This document shows positions 15,201 to 24,599 of a stretch of 56,125 nucleotides of DNA, in pieces; the first letter of the stretch is position 1, and each line of letters starts with the position of its first letter. The position numbers were made by a program, and so were the translations under genes. This stretch comes from Clostridiales bacterium (GTDB lineage: Bacteria > Bacillota > DSM-16504 > Desulfitibacterales > JAICDB01). The notes under the pieces were generated by a model. The model saw nothing but the letters and a program-made list of their open reading frames with translations. It did no database searches and was not told the DNA's origin. The DNA is taken from the NCBI GenBank assembly GCA_020063565.1, contig JAICDB010000013.1, positions 1-56,125 of the forward strand, read 5' to 3'.

Positions 15201-16589
15201 TTGAAAAAAATAATTAGTCTGGTTATGATACTGGTTCTGGTCATGGCTACTGCAGCCAGTGGCGCGCCGGAGGAAGAAGACAAAGTAATGAAGTTGGATT
15301 TAGAAAAAAGCATCCGGCTAGCCATGGAAAATAACCTGCAGTTACAAAGCGTTCTGCAGGAAATTAAGCTGAGAGAGTTTTACAAAGAGAGAACTGATTA
15401 TTATAATGACAAGTTTGAGGATGCGGAAGAATCGCTGAATGATGCAAGAAAAAATTTGAGAGATGTCAATTCGGCAATAAATCAAATTGATTATGCTTTG
15501 AATAATGATCCTACATTGACACAGGAGGAAAGGTCTCAACTAGAGCAGCAAAAGGCATATTATGAAGATTTAAAGCAGAAATTGGAAGCCGGTATTGAAT
15601 CGGGCGAAACCGCTCTCGACCTTTCCCTTGGCGAGGCCAGTGATATTGCTGCAGAAAAAATTGGCTTGGAAACCGAGCGGATTTTGGGTGTGGATTCCAC
15701 TACTGATCTCAACGAAACAATGGCCCGTGTGGCGCTTGAAGTAACCGAAACAGGCTATGAAATGGGTAAACAGCAGGTGGCGCTTTTAGTGGAAAAAAAT
15801 TATTACGATGTGATCAAGGCTAAAAATATGTTGAAAGCCAAAAAAAGGGCTCTGGAAAGGGCCCGGGGTCAGTATGAAATAGTGAAAGCAGCATATGAAG
15901 CGGGAATGAAAGCAAAGGATGATATGCTCCTGGCCCAGTCCCAGGTGGAACTGATGTCTGCCGACTTTGAAAAGGCCAAAAGTGAACTGGAAAATGCCAG
16001 GGTTAAATTTAAGGAAGCGCTCAATATCCCCTTCGATACCAAAATAGAACTCCAGGATGTGGAATATGAAGATATAGACAGCTTTGATTTGGAGGAAGGT
16101 ATTAATAAGGGCTTGCAGAACCGTTTGGAAATTAAAAAGGCTCTCGGCCAGCTCAAAGTGGATCAGTTAAACCTGGAGCTTACCGCCAAAAAATACACCC
16201 CCAACACCTTCATGTACAGGGAGGCAAAATTAAAGGCCGATAAATCACAAATAAACCTGGAAATTCAAAGGCAAAAGGTAGAGTCGGATATCCGTCAGTC
16301 CTATAATACGCTGCTTGCTACTGCCAGAATGCGGGAGCACATCAATAACAGCCTCAAAAATGCACAGGAAAACCTGGAAATTGCCAGGTACAGGTACAAT
16401 ACGGGTTTTGGTGTTCCCAGTATAAATCTAAAATCCATTCAGGCGGAGGAACTGACCGGTACCATCATGGAGGTGCTGGCTGCCCAGGAAAAGCTTGCAG
16501 AAATTGAGGAGAAGATAGTGGAAATAGAGGCGGGCTATAACCTGGCCCGTGCCAAATACCTGACAGCTATTGGCGAGTATAGGAGGTAA
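15201..16589 (+). CDS. TolC-family outer-membrane-type efflux protein
   Basis: The 462-aa protein starts at TTG 15201 with GGAGGGG upstream. It has a signal peptide (cleavage near ASGAP) and two long helical repeats of the OEP/TolC fold, seen as LDLEKSIRLAMENNLQLQSV near the start and repeated long coiled-coil stretches. An extra coiled-coil insertion occurs at about 60-150. In Gram-negative bacteria TolC forms the outer exit duct of pumps. In a Firmicute it points to an outer membrane or to a modified duct. It is the first gene of a five-gene TetR-regulated operon. The short gap to the adaptor (six bases) supports joint function. Confidence 0.85.
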   Translation: MKKIISLVMILVLVMATAASGAPEEEDKVMKLDLEKSIRLAMENNLQLQSVLQEIKLREFYKERTDYYNDKFEDAEESLNDARKNLRDVNSAINQIDYALNNDPTLTQEERSQLEQQKAYYEDLKQKLEAGIESGETALDLSLGEASDIAAEKIGLETERILGVDSTTDLNETMARVALEVTETGYEMGKQQVALLVEKNYYDVIKAKNMLKAKKRALERARGQYEIVKAAYEAGMKAKDDMLLAQSQVELMSADFEKAKSELENARVKFKEALNIPFDTKIELQDVEYEDIDSFDLEEGINKGLQNRLEIKKALGQLKVDQLNLELTAKKYTPNTFMYREAKLKADKSQINLEIQRQKVESDIRQSYNTLLATARMREHINNSLKNAQENLEIARYRYNTGFGVPSINLKSIQAEELTGTIMEVLAAQEKLAEIEEKIVEIEAGYNLARAKYLTAIGEYRR

Positions 16590-16595
16590 TTTGCA

Positions 16596-17627
16596 ATGAA
16601 GAAGCTGGGATTTTATTTCTTGTTACTGGCAGCACTGTCCCTGGTCGTTACAGGCTGCGCGCAGTCTTTGGCTGATGAAGCTGCTGGTGATAAAAAAGGT
16701 ATTGTTATCCAGGGAACAATAGAAGCCAAGGAAGTAGACATTAACACAAAGATTCCGGGCAGGATAGAAGAACTCCTGGTATCTGAGGGAGATGAAGTGA
16801 AGGCCGGAGATGTTTTGTTCCGCATTTCCAGTGAGGAATTGCTGGCAAAAAAAGCTCAGGCAGAAGCACTTGTTCAGGCTGCACAAGGGCAACTTGCGGC
16901 AGCTCAGGCAGCTAAAAAAGCTGCCATGGCCCAGTTAAACAAGGCGGAAAACGGGGCGAGAGAGGAAATAATAGCCCAGGCAAAGGCAGCTCTGGATCTA
17001 ATGGAAAAGACATATGCCCGTGTTAAAGACTTGCATGACAGAGGAGCTATCTCAGACCAGAAAAAGGATGAAGCGGCGGCCCAGCTTGAAATTACAAGGC
17101 AGAAATACAAGATGGCCCTCAAGGGTGCACGGGAGGAGGATAAAAGTGCCGCCCAGGCAATGGTTGTCCAGGCTAACGCCATGGTAAGCGCCGCCAGGGG
17201 TAAGCTGGAGCAGGCCAGAGCGGGCTTAGAGGAAGTGGAAGCATACCTCAAGGATACGGAGTTAAAGGCGCCCATTAACGGGACAATTACAGCCGTAAAT
17301 GTAGATGAAGGGGAGCTAGTTTCTACAGGGATGCCTGTACTCACAATTACGGATTTATCAAAACCCTGGATAGAGGTTCATGTGAAAGAGACTGATTTGG
17401 ACCAGGTCAGCCTGGGCCAAAAAGTCAATGTAAAACTGCTCAGTGCCAATCAAACATATCAGGGTAAAGTCGTGAGGATAAATAAGAAGCCTGACTTTGC
17501 AACAAAAAGGGCAACAAATGAGAACGGCGACTTTGATATCGTTTCCTTTGGCGTGCGTGTTGAAATTGAAAACGCCGGTTTAAATTTAAGGCCGGGAATG
17601 ACAGCAGTAGTGAGCTTTTTAAACTGA
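16596..17627 (+). CDS. HlyD/YbhG-type membrane fusion lipoprotein
   Basis: The 343-aa protein has a lipobox (VTGC, Cys21), so it is a lipoprotein. A split biotinyl-lipoyl domain (GTIEAKEVDINTKIPGRIEE at one end, ELKAPINGTITAVNVDEGE at the other) flanks a long alpha hairpin (about 85-205). A beta-barrel domain follows (WIEVHVKETDLDQV). It should link the inner-membrane permeases to the TolC protein. AGGAGG precedes the ATG, and the ABC-2 permease gene starts 19 bases after its stop. Confidence 0.9.
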   Translation: MKKLGFYFLLLAALSLVVTGCAQSLADEAAGDKKGIVIQGTIEAKEVDINTKIPGRIEELLVSEGDEVKAGDVLFRISSEELLAKKAQAEALVQAAQGQLAAAQAAKKAAMAQLNKAENGAREEIIAQAKAALDLMEKTYARVKDLHDRGAISDQKKDEAAAQLEITRQKYKMALKGAREEDKSAAQAMVVQANAMVSAARGKLEQARAGLEEVEAYLKDTELKAPINGTITAVNVDEGELVSTGMPVLTITDLSKPWIEVHVKETDLDQVSLGQKVNVKLLSANQTYQGKVVRINKKPDFATKRATNENGDFDIVSFGVRVEIENAGLNLRPGMTAVVSFLN

Positions 17628-17646
17628 ATGGCCAGGGGTGACAGAG

Positions 17647-18771
17647 ATGAACTTCTCCAAAAACAAATTTATACTGGCCATGATATTTCTTATTCCCCTT
17701 CTGGTGAGTTTACTGCTTGGCTACCAGTTCCAGGGCAGCCGGATAAAAAATATTCCTACGGCTATCATTGACCTGGATAATTCTTCTTTAAGCAGGAGTA
17801 TTGTCAGTGAAATAAAGGCAAATGAAATATTTGCAGTGAAACATTATGCAGGCAGCTATCATCAACTGCAGAGATTAATCCATGAAAACAAGGCTTGTGT
17901 AGGTGTTGTGATTCCCGAAGACTTTTCCAAGGATTTAAAGGAGTATAAAGCGCCGAAAGTTCTGGTGTTCTATGACGGCAGCCAGATGGCAGTGACAAGT
18001 GCAGCCAAAGCCAGAATGAGTGAGATTTTACTGACATTAAAGACGGCATTTGTAATTAAAACCATGGAGGGTAAATTAAACTTACCGCCTGCTAAAGCAC
18101 TTAACAGGGCTCTACCTATGAGCTTTGAAATAAGAACAGTAAATAACCCCACAAGAAACTACGGAAACTTTCTTATTCCGGGGATGATTATTGCACTTAT
18201 TCAGGTCGGCCTGGCAATGGCCGGGGTTGGCCTGGTGGATGGAGACGGTAACAAAAGCTTTCCCTTGCTCATTAAAAATCTGGTCTACGGCTTCCTGGGA
18301 AGCTTAGCAGTATTCCTGGCACTGGGTGTCCTCTACCTCTTTTTCAACATCCCCTACACGGGAACTTTACCTGGCGGAATCCTCATCACATATGTCTATG
18401 TTACTGCTGTTGTGGCACTGGGGATAGCTGTCGGAACTATTATTCCAAGCAGGCTGTTTGCTACGCAGGTTGCAGCTATCCTGGTGCTTCCCAGCAGCAT
18501 CCTCGGGGGATACACCTGGCCACTTCTGGCAATGCCTGCCGGATACCAGGTGTTTGGTAATTTCCTTCCCTTTACCCATTATGCCGAAGTTCTGCGGGAC
18601 TTGACCCTTAAAAATATCGGCATGGAGTATGTAACTGGCGACTTGTTGTGGCTGGTGAAGTTTACCCTTGTGATGTGGGGCATAACCGTTTTTGTCAGTA
18701 TTCTCAAGAGATTCTTTAAGAGTGAAAATACCCGGAAAGGTGGCGCCTTACTTTCAAAGTCACATACTTAA
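17647..18771 (+). CDS. ABC-2 type permease, first of a pair
   Basis: I start at ATG 17647, with AGGGG eight bases upstream. The 374-aa protein has one N-terminal membrane helix (FILAMIFLIPLLVSLLLGY) and a large extracytoplasmic domain with TAIIDLDNSSLSRSIV, typical of YbhR/YhhJ-like ABC-2 permeases. Five or six C-terminal helices follow. It pairs with the next gene as a heterodimer. No ATP-binding subunit is encoded in the operon, which is unusual. An ATPase elsewhere, or a different energy source, would be needed. Confidence 0.85.
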   Translation: MNFSKNKFILAMIFLIPLLVSLLLGYQFQGSRIKNIPTAIIDLDNSSLSRSIVSEIKANEIFAVKHYAGSYHQLQRLIHENKACVGVVIPEDFSKDLKEYKAPKVLVFYDGSQMAVTSAAKARMSEILLTLKTAFVIKTMEGKLNLPPAKALNRALPMSFEIRTVNNPTRNYGNFLIPGMIIALIQVGLAMAGVGLVDGDGNKSFPLLIKNLVYGFLGSLAVFLALGVLYLFFNIPYTGTLPGGILITYVYVTAVVALGIAVGTIIPSRLFATQVAAILVLPSSILGGYTWPLLAMPAGYQVFGNFLPFTHYAEVLRDLTLKNIGMEYVTGDLLWLVKFTLVMWGITVFVSILKRFFKSENTRKGGALLSKSHT

Positions 18772-18792
18772 ACTGTGAAGGCAGTGATTGCA

Positions 18793-19920
18793 ATGGTTTC
18801 TTATCTCAAGGCAGAACTGAAAAAGTTTCTTACAAACCCGAAAACACTTTTAGTTCTTGTGCTTTTGCCGCTTCTCTTTACCTTTATAATGGGCGGAGTG
18901 TATGTTAAGACATATTTATATGATATTCCCCTGGTTGTTCTGGATAGTGACAATAGCAGTCTATCCAGAACCATAGTTGGAGAATTTGCAAGTAATCCCT
19001 ATTTTAAGGTGATAGGTTATGCCCAGAGTTACCGGGAGTTGGAGGAGCTGGTGCAGGTTCGCGAGGCCTATGCAGGCCTTGTAATACCGGAGGATTTTGC
19101 GAAGGATGTAAAGGAGGGGAAGGCTCCCAAAAGCCTTTTCATAGTTGATGGAACAAACCTGGTCATAGGCAACAACGCCTTGGCAAGGGGCGCGGAAATA
19201 CTCAATACATTTACTGCGGGTACCCAACTTAAAGTGCTGCAGTCTCAAGGCATGGTGCCTGTAATGGCCGAAAAAACTGTGCAAAGTTTTTCATTTCTTG
19301 ATAGAATACTGTATGACCCCCGACTCAGTTATATCGGGTATCTCTTTGTAGGGATTTTAGGGATTTTTGTCCAGCAGACATACCTGGCTGTGATGGTCCC
19401 CGAGCTGGTGACAGAAAAAGAGGAACTGGCAGGTCAGGGCGGGCTTACAAAAATTGCAGTTAAATCCTTTGTGAAGGGAGTCTTAAGCTTTGTGACCTTT
19501 GCTGTCTGCCTCTTCTTAGCAAGCAGTGTATTTAACTTACCGGTAAGGGGAGAATTGGGTTATGTACTTGTGCTGGTTGCAATATTTATCTTCAATCTCA
19601 CAGTTCCTGCACTCTTAATTTCAGCTTTTACGCGAGATGTACTGAAGGGCAGTCAGATCTGCATGTTTCTCTCTGTACCGACACTGCTCACTGCAGGCTA
19701 TGTCTGGCCGGAATACATGATGCCTGAACCCCTGAAAATAGGAGTTAAACTCTTCTGGCCGCTCATTTACTATGCAGGCCCTGCCAGAGATGTGCTTGTC
19801 AAGGGAGTACCTTTCCATGTTATTTGGCCTTACGTATGGCAGGGAATATTGTATGGTATAATATGGATACCGCTAGCGGTTGCGGTATATAAAAAGAGAT
19901 TACAAGTTTCTCAGGAGTGA
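18793..19920 (+). CDS. ABC-2 type permease, second of a pair
   Basis: The 375-aa protein shares the layout of the preceding gene: one N-terminal helix (LLVLVLLPLLFTFIMGGVY), the extracytoplasmic segment PLVVLDSDNSSLSRTIV and C-terminal membrane helices. The two are clear paralogues by tandem duplication. The start is uncertain: GTG 18775 opens the frame, but GAAGG before ATG 18793 favours the latter. The end overlaps the open frame of the TetR gene, so the two are translationally close. Confidence 0.8.
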   Translation: MVSYLKAELKKFLTNPKTLLVLVLLPLLFTFIMGGVYVKTYLYDIPLVVLDSDNSSLSRTIVGEFASNPYFKVIGYAQSYRELEELVQVREAYAGLVIPEDFAKDVKEGKAPKSLFIVDGTNLVIGNNALARGAEILNTFTAGTQLKVLQSQGMVPVMAEKTVQSFSFLDRILYDPRLSYIGYLFVGILGIFVQQTYLAVMVPELVTEKEELAGQGGLTKIAVKSFVKGVLSFVTFAVCLFLASSVFNLPVRGELGYVLVLVAIFIFNLTVPALLISAFTRDVLKGSQICMFLSVPTLLTAGYVWPEYMMPEPLKIGVKLFWPLIYYAGPARDVLVKGVPFHVIWPYVWQGILYGIIWIPLAVAVYKKRLQVSQE

Positions 19921-19925
19921 AGCTG

Positions 19926-20504
19926 ATGTCCAGGGAAGATAAAAAAAGGGATAAGAAAAACCGTCTTCTTGATGCAGCCCGCCGCAGCTTTGCTGAAAAG
20001 GGTTTTCGGAAAACAACAGTTGATGAAATAGTTGACAGGGCCCAGGTGGCAAAGGGTACCTTTTACCTCTACTTTAAAAATAAAGAAAGCGTCTTTAAGG
20101 AGCTGGTTGAACTTCTTGAAAGGCGCTACAAATCCTTAAGGGAGAAAATGCGACAAGAAAAGGATTTAGAAGATAAATTATATTTTTTCGCGAAAGGGTA
20201 CTTTTCATTACTTGAGGACAACAGGGACCTGGCAAGGATAGGGCTTTTCAATTTTGACCATGTTGACGAGAGCTTGAAAAAATTTTTTATCAGGCTGCAG
20301 ACTTTCCAGGTGGATAGCATCAAGGAAGAGATAATAGCGGCAGGATTTATCCTCGAAGAGCCCCGCAAGGCGGCACTTGCCTTTGTGGGCATGGTCAACT
20401 ACTTTGCTGCTCACTATGTTTTAAACCCGGACAGACCCTTTTCCCCCGAAAAAGATGCCCGCTTTGTAGTGGACCTTTTCTTTAAGGGAATACCGGCAAA
20501 ATAA
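19926..20504 (+). CDS. TetR-family repressor of the efflux operon
   Basis: The 192-aa regulator has an N-terminal HTH (about 10-56, with TTVDEIVDRAQVAKGTFYLY and FKNKESVFKELV) and an all-helical ligand domain. The start is ATG 19926 because AGGAG lies eight bases upstream and inside the end of the permease gene. As the last gene of the operon, with two matching palindromes at the promoter, it most likely represses its own operon and is released by a pump substrate. The substrate cannot be deduced. Confidence 0.88.
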   Translation: MSREDKKRDKKNRLLDAARRSFAEKGFRKTTVDEIVDRAQVAKGTFYLYFKNKESVFKELVELLERRYKSLREKMRQEKDLEDKLYFFAKGYFSLLEDNRDLARIGLFNFDHVDESLKKFFIRLQTFQVDSIKEEIIAAGFILEEPRKAALAFVGMVNYFAAHYVLNPDRPFSPEKDARFVVDLFFKGIPAK

Positions 20505-20525
20505 CTAGCATAAGATTTATTGTAT

Positions 20526-20570
20526 AACCTCCAAATTTTGGATATTTTCTGGAACCAATTTGGGGGTTTA
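20526..20570 (+). terminator. Terminator of the first efflux operon
   Basis: A 12-base stem (20526-20537 with 20557-20568), with one G-T pair, is followed by a short T-rich stretch. The loop is 19 bases and AT-rich. Confidence 0.55.
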
Positions 20571-20616
20571 TTCGTCTATAATAGGAAGGGTAATTAACTT
20601 AAAGGGGGAGTTCCAT

Positions 20617-21960
20617 GTGAGAGATTTTGGTAAACGGTTTTCAGTGCTTACGGTATCTGTTTTGTGCATTTTCCTGCTGGCAACACCTGTTTTTGCAAAT
20701 TCAGGTCAAAAAAATGTCCTGACAAATGCAGACGGCAACCAGATCAATCCTGCCGTTGGCGGGGATTTCGCAGTGTGGCAGGATGACAGCGGGGATAACT
20801 GGAATATCTGGCTGCAAGACCTCGTATCAGGTCAAAAAAGGCTGATTAGCAGTAGACAGTCGGCTCAAGTGATGCCTGATACTGATGGAAAGTATGTTGT
20901 CTGGGTTGAAAAAGGCAGCAATAAAGGGGATATAGTTCTCTATGAAATAGCTACAGGCCAGCAAAAATTAATAACCAATGACCCCGGTGAGCAAACCTCG
21001 CCCCGGGTCTGCTATCCCTGGGTGGTCTGGGCTGACCATAGAAATAATAACTGGGATATTTATGCCTATAATATTGACACTCAAAAAATGTTTCCCGTCA
21101 CCCAAAATGATGCTGACCAGCAGGCGCCTGCCCTTTACGGCAATATGGTAATTTGGGAAGACGGTAGAAACAACAACCGGGACATTTACGGTGCGGATCT
21201 GGCCACTAAAAAGGAAAAGGCTCTGGTGGTTAAGGGAAAAGACCAGAAAAATCCTCATCTCTGTGGAGAATATGCAGTTTATATAGATTATGATTTTGCC
21301 CAGCCCCAGGTAATGCTCTTAAATCTTACAACTGGAGAAGCAAAAAGAATTGCTGCTACCGATAATAAGCAAAGTGATGCCCGGATCTGGGGGAATAAGG
21401 TGATTTGGAGCGATTTTAAGGCCCTCAACTGGGATGTCTATAGCTACCAGATCAAAACAGGCAAGGTGGAGCCTGTAGCTGCCGGTGATAAAAACCAGAG
21501 GGCCGGCGCCTTAAGCGGAAAGCATGTGGTGTGGAGAGATGACTATTTCAATAACTGGAACTTGTATTACTCCACACAAAGGGGTCTTGATCCGGAAAAG
21601 ATCAAAAATACTCCTGGCATTAAAGTAGCTGTTAATTCTGAGCTGGTGGATTTCGACGTTCCCCCTGCCCTTGAAAATAACAGGGTGCTTATTCCTTTGA
21701 GAAAAGTTGTGGAGGCGCTGGGAGCAACTGTGGAGTGGAACGACACAGGCAGCAGCATTACCATTTCCAGAGGAGCCGATAGTGTCTGGCTGCAGGTAGG
21801 AAACGATAATGCAGTTGTAAACGGTAAAAAGGTCATTTTAGATGTGCCGGCTAAGATAGTAGATAACAGGACGCTGGTTCCCATTCGTTTTGTCAGCCAG
21901 TCCCTGGGGGCAGTGGTAGAATGGGACGGTGCCCTGAATCTGGTAAAAATAGGATTGTAA
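20617..21960 (+). CDS. Secreted beta-propeller protein with C-terminal stalk domain
   Basis: The start is GTG 20617, six bases after AAGGGGGAG. Upstream codons in frame do not encode a signal peptide. The 447-aa product has a signal peptide (cleavage near VFANS). Five or six TolB-like propeller blades with the repeated pattern VVW-D-R-NNNWDIY follow (about 35-330). A two-part stalk domain is at the C-terminus (about 345-447, with RVLIPLRKVVEALGA and RTLVPIRFVSQSLGA). Propellers of this type bind peptides or polymers. With the protease gene downstream, which has the same C-terminal domain, it may form a surface complex, but this is inference. Confidence 0.8.
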   Translation: MRDFGKRFSVLTVSVLCIFLLATPVFANSGQKNVLTNADGNQINPAVGGDFAVWQDDSGDNWNIWLQDLVSGQKRLISSRQSAQVMPDTDGKYVVWVEKGSNKGDIVLYEIATGQQKLITNDPGEQTSPRVCYPWVVWADHRNNNWDIYAYNIDTQKMFPVTQNDADQQAPALYGNMVIWEDGRNNNRDIYGADLATKKEKALVVKGKDQKNPHLCGEYAVYIDYDFAQPQVMLLNLTTGEAKRIAATDNKQSDARIWGNKVIWSDFKALNWDVYSYQIKTGKVEPVAAGDKNQRAGALSGKHVVWRDDYFNNWNLYYSTQRGLDPEKIKNTPGIKVAVNSELVDFDVPPALENNRVLIPLRKVVEALGATVEWNDTGSSITISRGADSVWLQVGNDNAVVNGKKVILDVPAKIVDNRTLVPIRFVSQSLGAVVEWDGALNLVKIGL

Positions 21961-22069
21961 TAATCCGGGATAATTATACAGGAAAAAGCGCGGTAAAAGT
22001 CGAAAGATGAAGAGTGAGATGTATTCACACTTTTTGAACATCTACTTAAGGGGAAACGGAGGAATTGTA

Positions 22070-23593
22070 GTGAAACTTTTGAAGCACCACAAAAGCGCCA
22101 TTTATCTATTGGTTTGTACACTGGTTACGGTACTTTTTCTAAGCATGCCTTTACAAGCTCTGGGGGCGGAGAAAGAGGCTGATGAGCAAAAACCGCAGCT
22201 TGAAGAGTTTTACAAGGTTTATAATGACATTCTGGAAAACTATGTTGATGAGGTTGACATGGAAAAACTGGAAGAGGGTGCCATCAAGGGAATGCTGGAA
22301 GAGCTGGACCCCTACAGCCAGTATTTCACCAGTGAAGAATATCAGGATTTTCAGGAACACACCGATGGGGTCTTCGGCGGTGTTGGCATGAAGATTGAAA
22401 AGGTGGGTGACTATGTACAGGTTGTAGCCCCCTTGCCAGATACTCCGGCAGAAGAAGCAGGGCTCCAGCCGGGTGATAAGATTTTAATGGTCGGAACTGA
22501 AGATGTGAAAGGATATACTTTAAAAAGAGTCGCCGATATGATCAAAGGTGAACCGGGTACTTCCGTGGTTTTGACTATCGGGAGGGAAAATGTCAGTGAA
22601 CCTATGATTATCTCCTTAACAAGGGAAACGATAAAGCTTGATGTTGTGGAAAGTGAAATGCTGGAAAACAATATCGGCTACATACGCTTAAAGACATTTT
22701 CTTTATACTCGGTACGGGAATTTAAAAAGGCAATCTATCAGCTTAAAGCTGACGGGGCTGAAGGATTTATTCTGGATTTAAGAAACAATCCGGGAGGATA
22801 TCTGGGGGCTGCCCTTTCCGTGGCAAGTACCTTTGTGGATGAAAAGGATAACCTGGTCTACGTGGTCAGCAGGGATAAGGACGAAAACACCTACTGGTCT
22901 ACCAGTCCTGCCATTGACATGCCACTTGTCGTTTTGATCAACAAGGGAAGTGCCAGCGGCAGTGAAATTGTGGCGGGCGCAGTACAGGACCACGGTGTAG
23001 GGGTGCTTGTTGGAACCCAGTCCTTCGGTAAGGCGTCTGTCCAAACGGTAAAGGATTTGGAGAACGGAGCTGCCTATAAATTGACAACTGCCAAATACCT
23101 TACTCCTAACAGAAATGACATCAACGGAATAGGCTTAACCCCCGACTACCTTGTAGAAGACCCTGAAAAACAGCTTGAAAAAGCAAAGGAAGTACTCTTG
23201 GGACTCATTAAAAATGCAGGCGGGCAAATAACTTTACAGCTGCAAATAGGAGATAAAACCCTTACTGTAAATGGCATTTCCCAAGAACTCTCAGATTCTC
23301 CCTATCTAGATGGAGGCAGAATGATGGTGCCGCTGCGCTGTGTGGAAGAACTTGCACAGGTCAGATGGGACCCGGAAAGCAATTCTATAATTGTTGAAAA
23401 TGGAGAAAAAAGGCTGGAATTTAAAGAAGGTAGCAGCAAGGTCAGGGTCAACGGCAGGGAAATATCACTGCCTGTTCCGGTGAAGGTTAAAAACGGTACG
23501 TCCTTTGTACCTTTGCGCTTTTTAGCGGAACAGTTCGGAGCTGCAATTGAATGGAACGGAGAAAAACAACAGGTAGAGCTAATTTTACAATGA
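22070..23593 (+). CDS. CtpA-type S41 peptidase with PDZ and stalk domains
   Basis: The start is GTG 22070, with GGAGG upstream. The 507-aa protein is exported (signal peptide, cleavage near LGAEK). It has an N-terminal helical segment, a PDZ domain (about 85-170, with GVGMKIEKVGDYVQV) and the S41 catalytic domain. The nucleophile is Ser294 in NKGSASGSE and the general base Lys321 is in QSFGKASVQ. A C-terminal stalk domain follows (about 400-507, with MMVPLRCVEELAQ and TSFVPLRFLAEQFGA). CtpA enzymes trim exported proteins. The added stalk domain could tether the enzyme to the surface. The stop codon coincides with the first bases of a palindromic repeat. Confidence 0.92.
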   Translation: MKLLKHHKSAIYLLVCTLVTVLFLSMPLQALGAEKEADEQKPQLEEFYKVYNDILENYVDEVDMEKLEEGAIKGMLEELDPYSQYFTSEEYQDFQEHTDGVFGGVGMKIEKVGDYVQVVAPLPDTPAEEAGLQPGDKILMVGTEDVKGYTLKRVADMIKGEPGTSVVLTIGRENVSEPMIISLTRETIKLDVVESEMLENNIGYIRLKTFSLYSVREFKKAIYQLKADGAEGFILDLRNNPGGYLGAALSVASTFVDEKDNLVYVVSRDKDENTYWSTSPAIDMPLVVLINKGSASGSEIVAGAVQDHGVGVLVGTQSFGKASVQTVKDLENGAAYKLTTAKYLTPNRNDINGIGLTPDYLVEDPEKQLEKAKEVLLGLIKNAGGQITLQLQIGDKTLTVNGISQELSDSPYLDGGRMMVPLRCVEELAQVRWDPESNSIIVENGEKRLEFKEGSSKVRVNGREISLPVPVKVKNGTSFVPLRFLAEQFGAAIEWNGEKQQVELILQ

Positions 23594-23612
23594 GTCAAGG
23601 GGATGGAGTCGG

Positions 23613-23646
23613 GAGTCAAGAGAACGGTTCTCCTGACTCGTTTTTT
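23613..23646 (+). repeat. Short palindromic repeat, copy 2, doubling as a terminator
   Basis: A 27-base, nearly perfect palindrome (23613-23639) with arms GAGTCA-TGACTC and core GAGAACGGTTCTC is followed by a T-run. A half copy (TGAGTCAAGGGGATGGAGTC) begins exactly at the stop codon of the protease gene. It belongs to the same family as 77-101 and 55727-55755. Confidence 0.7.
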
Positions 23647-23662
23647 TCTGATTTGCCACACG

Positions 23663-23684
23663 GGCCGGGTGTTTTCATCCGGCC
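23663..23684 (+). terminator. Second hairpin after ctpA
   Basis: GGCCGGGTG and CATCCGGCC form a nine-base stem with one G-T pair and a four-base loop. Only a weak T-rich tail follows. Confidence 0.45.
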
Positions 23685-23741
23685 TTCTTTAATGTATTAT
23701 GTAAAGGAAGTATAACTTAAATGGGGATCAGGGGGAAATAA

Positions 23742-24485
23742 ATGGAGATATTGCTTGTAACAGTACTGGGATTATTGGCAGGAGTTATCGGAACCGGGTT
23801 AGGTGGAGTGATAGGGGTTTTTTGTTCGGAAATATCTGAGCAAAAAATAAGTGTTTTATTGGGTTTTTCTGCCGGAATAATGCTCATGGTCATATCTTTG
23901 GACTTGATGCCGGAAGCCCTGGAATTAAGCGGCATGTGGGTAAGCGTATTAGGGCTCATTATAGGGAGCCTTGTCATTGCCGCACTTGATGTTGTTCTTC
24001 CCCACGTACATATTTCGGGTGAGGATGAACACCATGCCAGGCTGAAAAGAACGGGTATTGTCTTAGTCCTTGGAATAGCGCTCCATAATCTGCCTGAAGG
24101 GCTGGCTATTGGCGCAGGTTCCATGCACGAGAAGGGACTGGGTTTATTTCTGACGGCCATGATAGCGCTGCAAAACGTGCCTGAGGGAATGGCAATGTCA
24201 ATTCCCTTAAGGGTTGCAAGGACAAATGTTTCAAAAATACTTTTTGCTGCTTTCTTTGCGGGCCTTCCAATGGGTTTAGGCGCCTTTTTGGGACAGTATT
24301 TCGGAGGCTTGTCTGAGAATTTTCTGGCCTTTTCGCTTAGTTTTGCCGCAGGCGCCATGCTTTTCATTACCTGCGATGAGCTGATACCGGAGGCAAATAA
24401 CCTCTCCAAGCACCATTCCGCCACCTTCGGCATAATGGTAGGGGTGATAACGGGGATTATCCTCTCGGGTCTTATAAGTGTATAG
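23742..24485 (+). CDS. ZIP-family divalent metal transporter
   Basis: The 247-aa membrane protein has about eight helices. The paired metal-binding motifs of ZIP permeases are present, HNLPEGLAIG in helix IV and QNVPEGMAMSIP in helix V. A short His-rich loop (HVHISGEDEHH, about 87-97) is typical for the cytoplasmic metal-sensing segment. It should import zinc or a related metal. GGGGG before the ATG supports the start. It appears to be a single gene. No Zur-type operator was recognised upstream. Confidence 0.9.
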   Translation: MEILLVTVLGLLAGVIGTGLGGVIGVFCSEISEQKISVLLGFSAGIMLMVISLDLMPEALELSGMWVSVLGLIIGSLVIAALDVVLPHVHISGEDEHHARLKRTGIVLVLGIALHNLPEGLAIGAGSMHEKGLGLFLTAMIALQNVPEGMAMSIPLRVARTNVSKILFAAFFAGLPMGLGAFLGQYFGGLSENFLAFSLSFAAGAMLFITCDELIPEANNLSKHHSATFGIMVGVITGIILSGLISV

Positions 24486-24599
24486 TGAAATATTTTTCCC
24501 CGATATTTTCTTGTCTTTTCTTACAGGATTTTTAGTTATAAAGTCGAATAAGAATTTAACAATAGGAAACTTATGGTTGTATTGGGAGAGTGATGGTAA

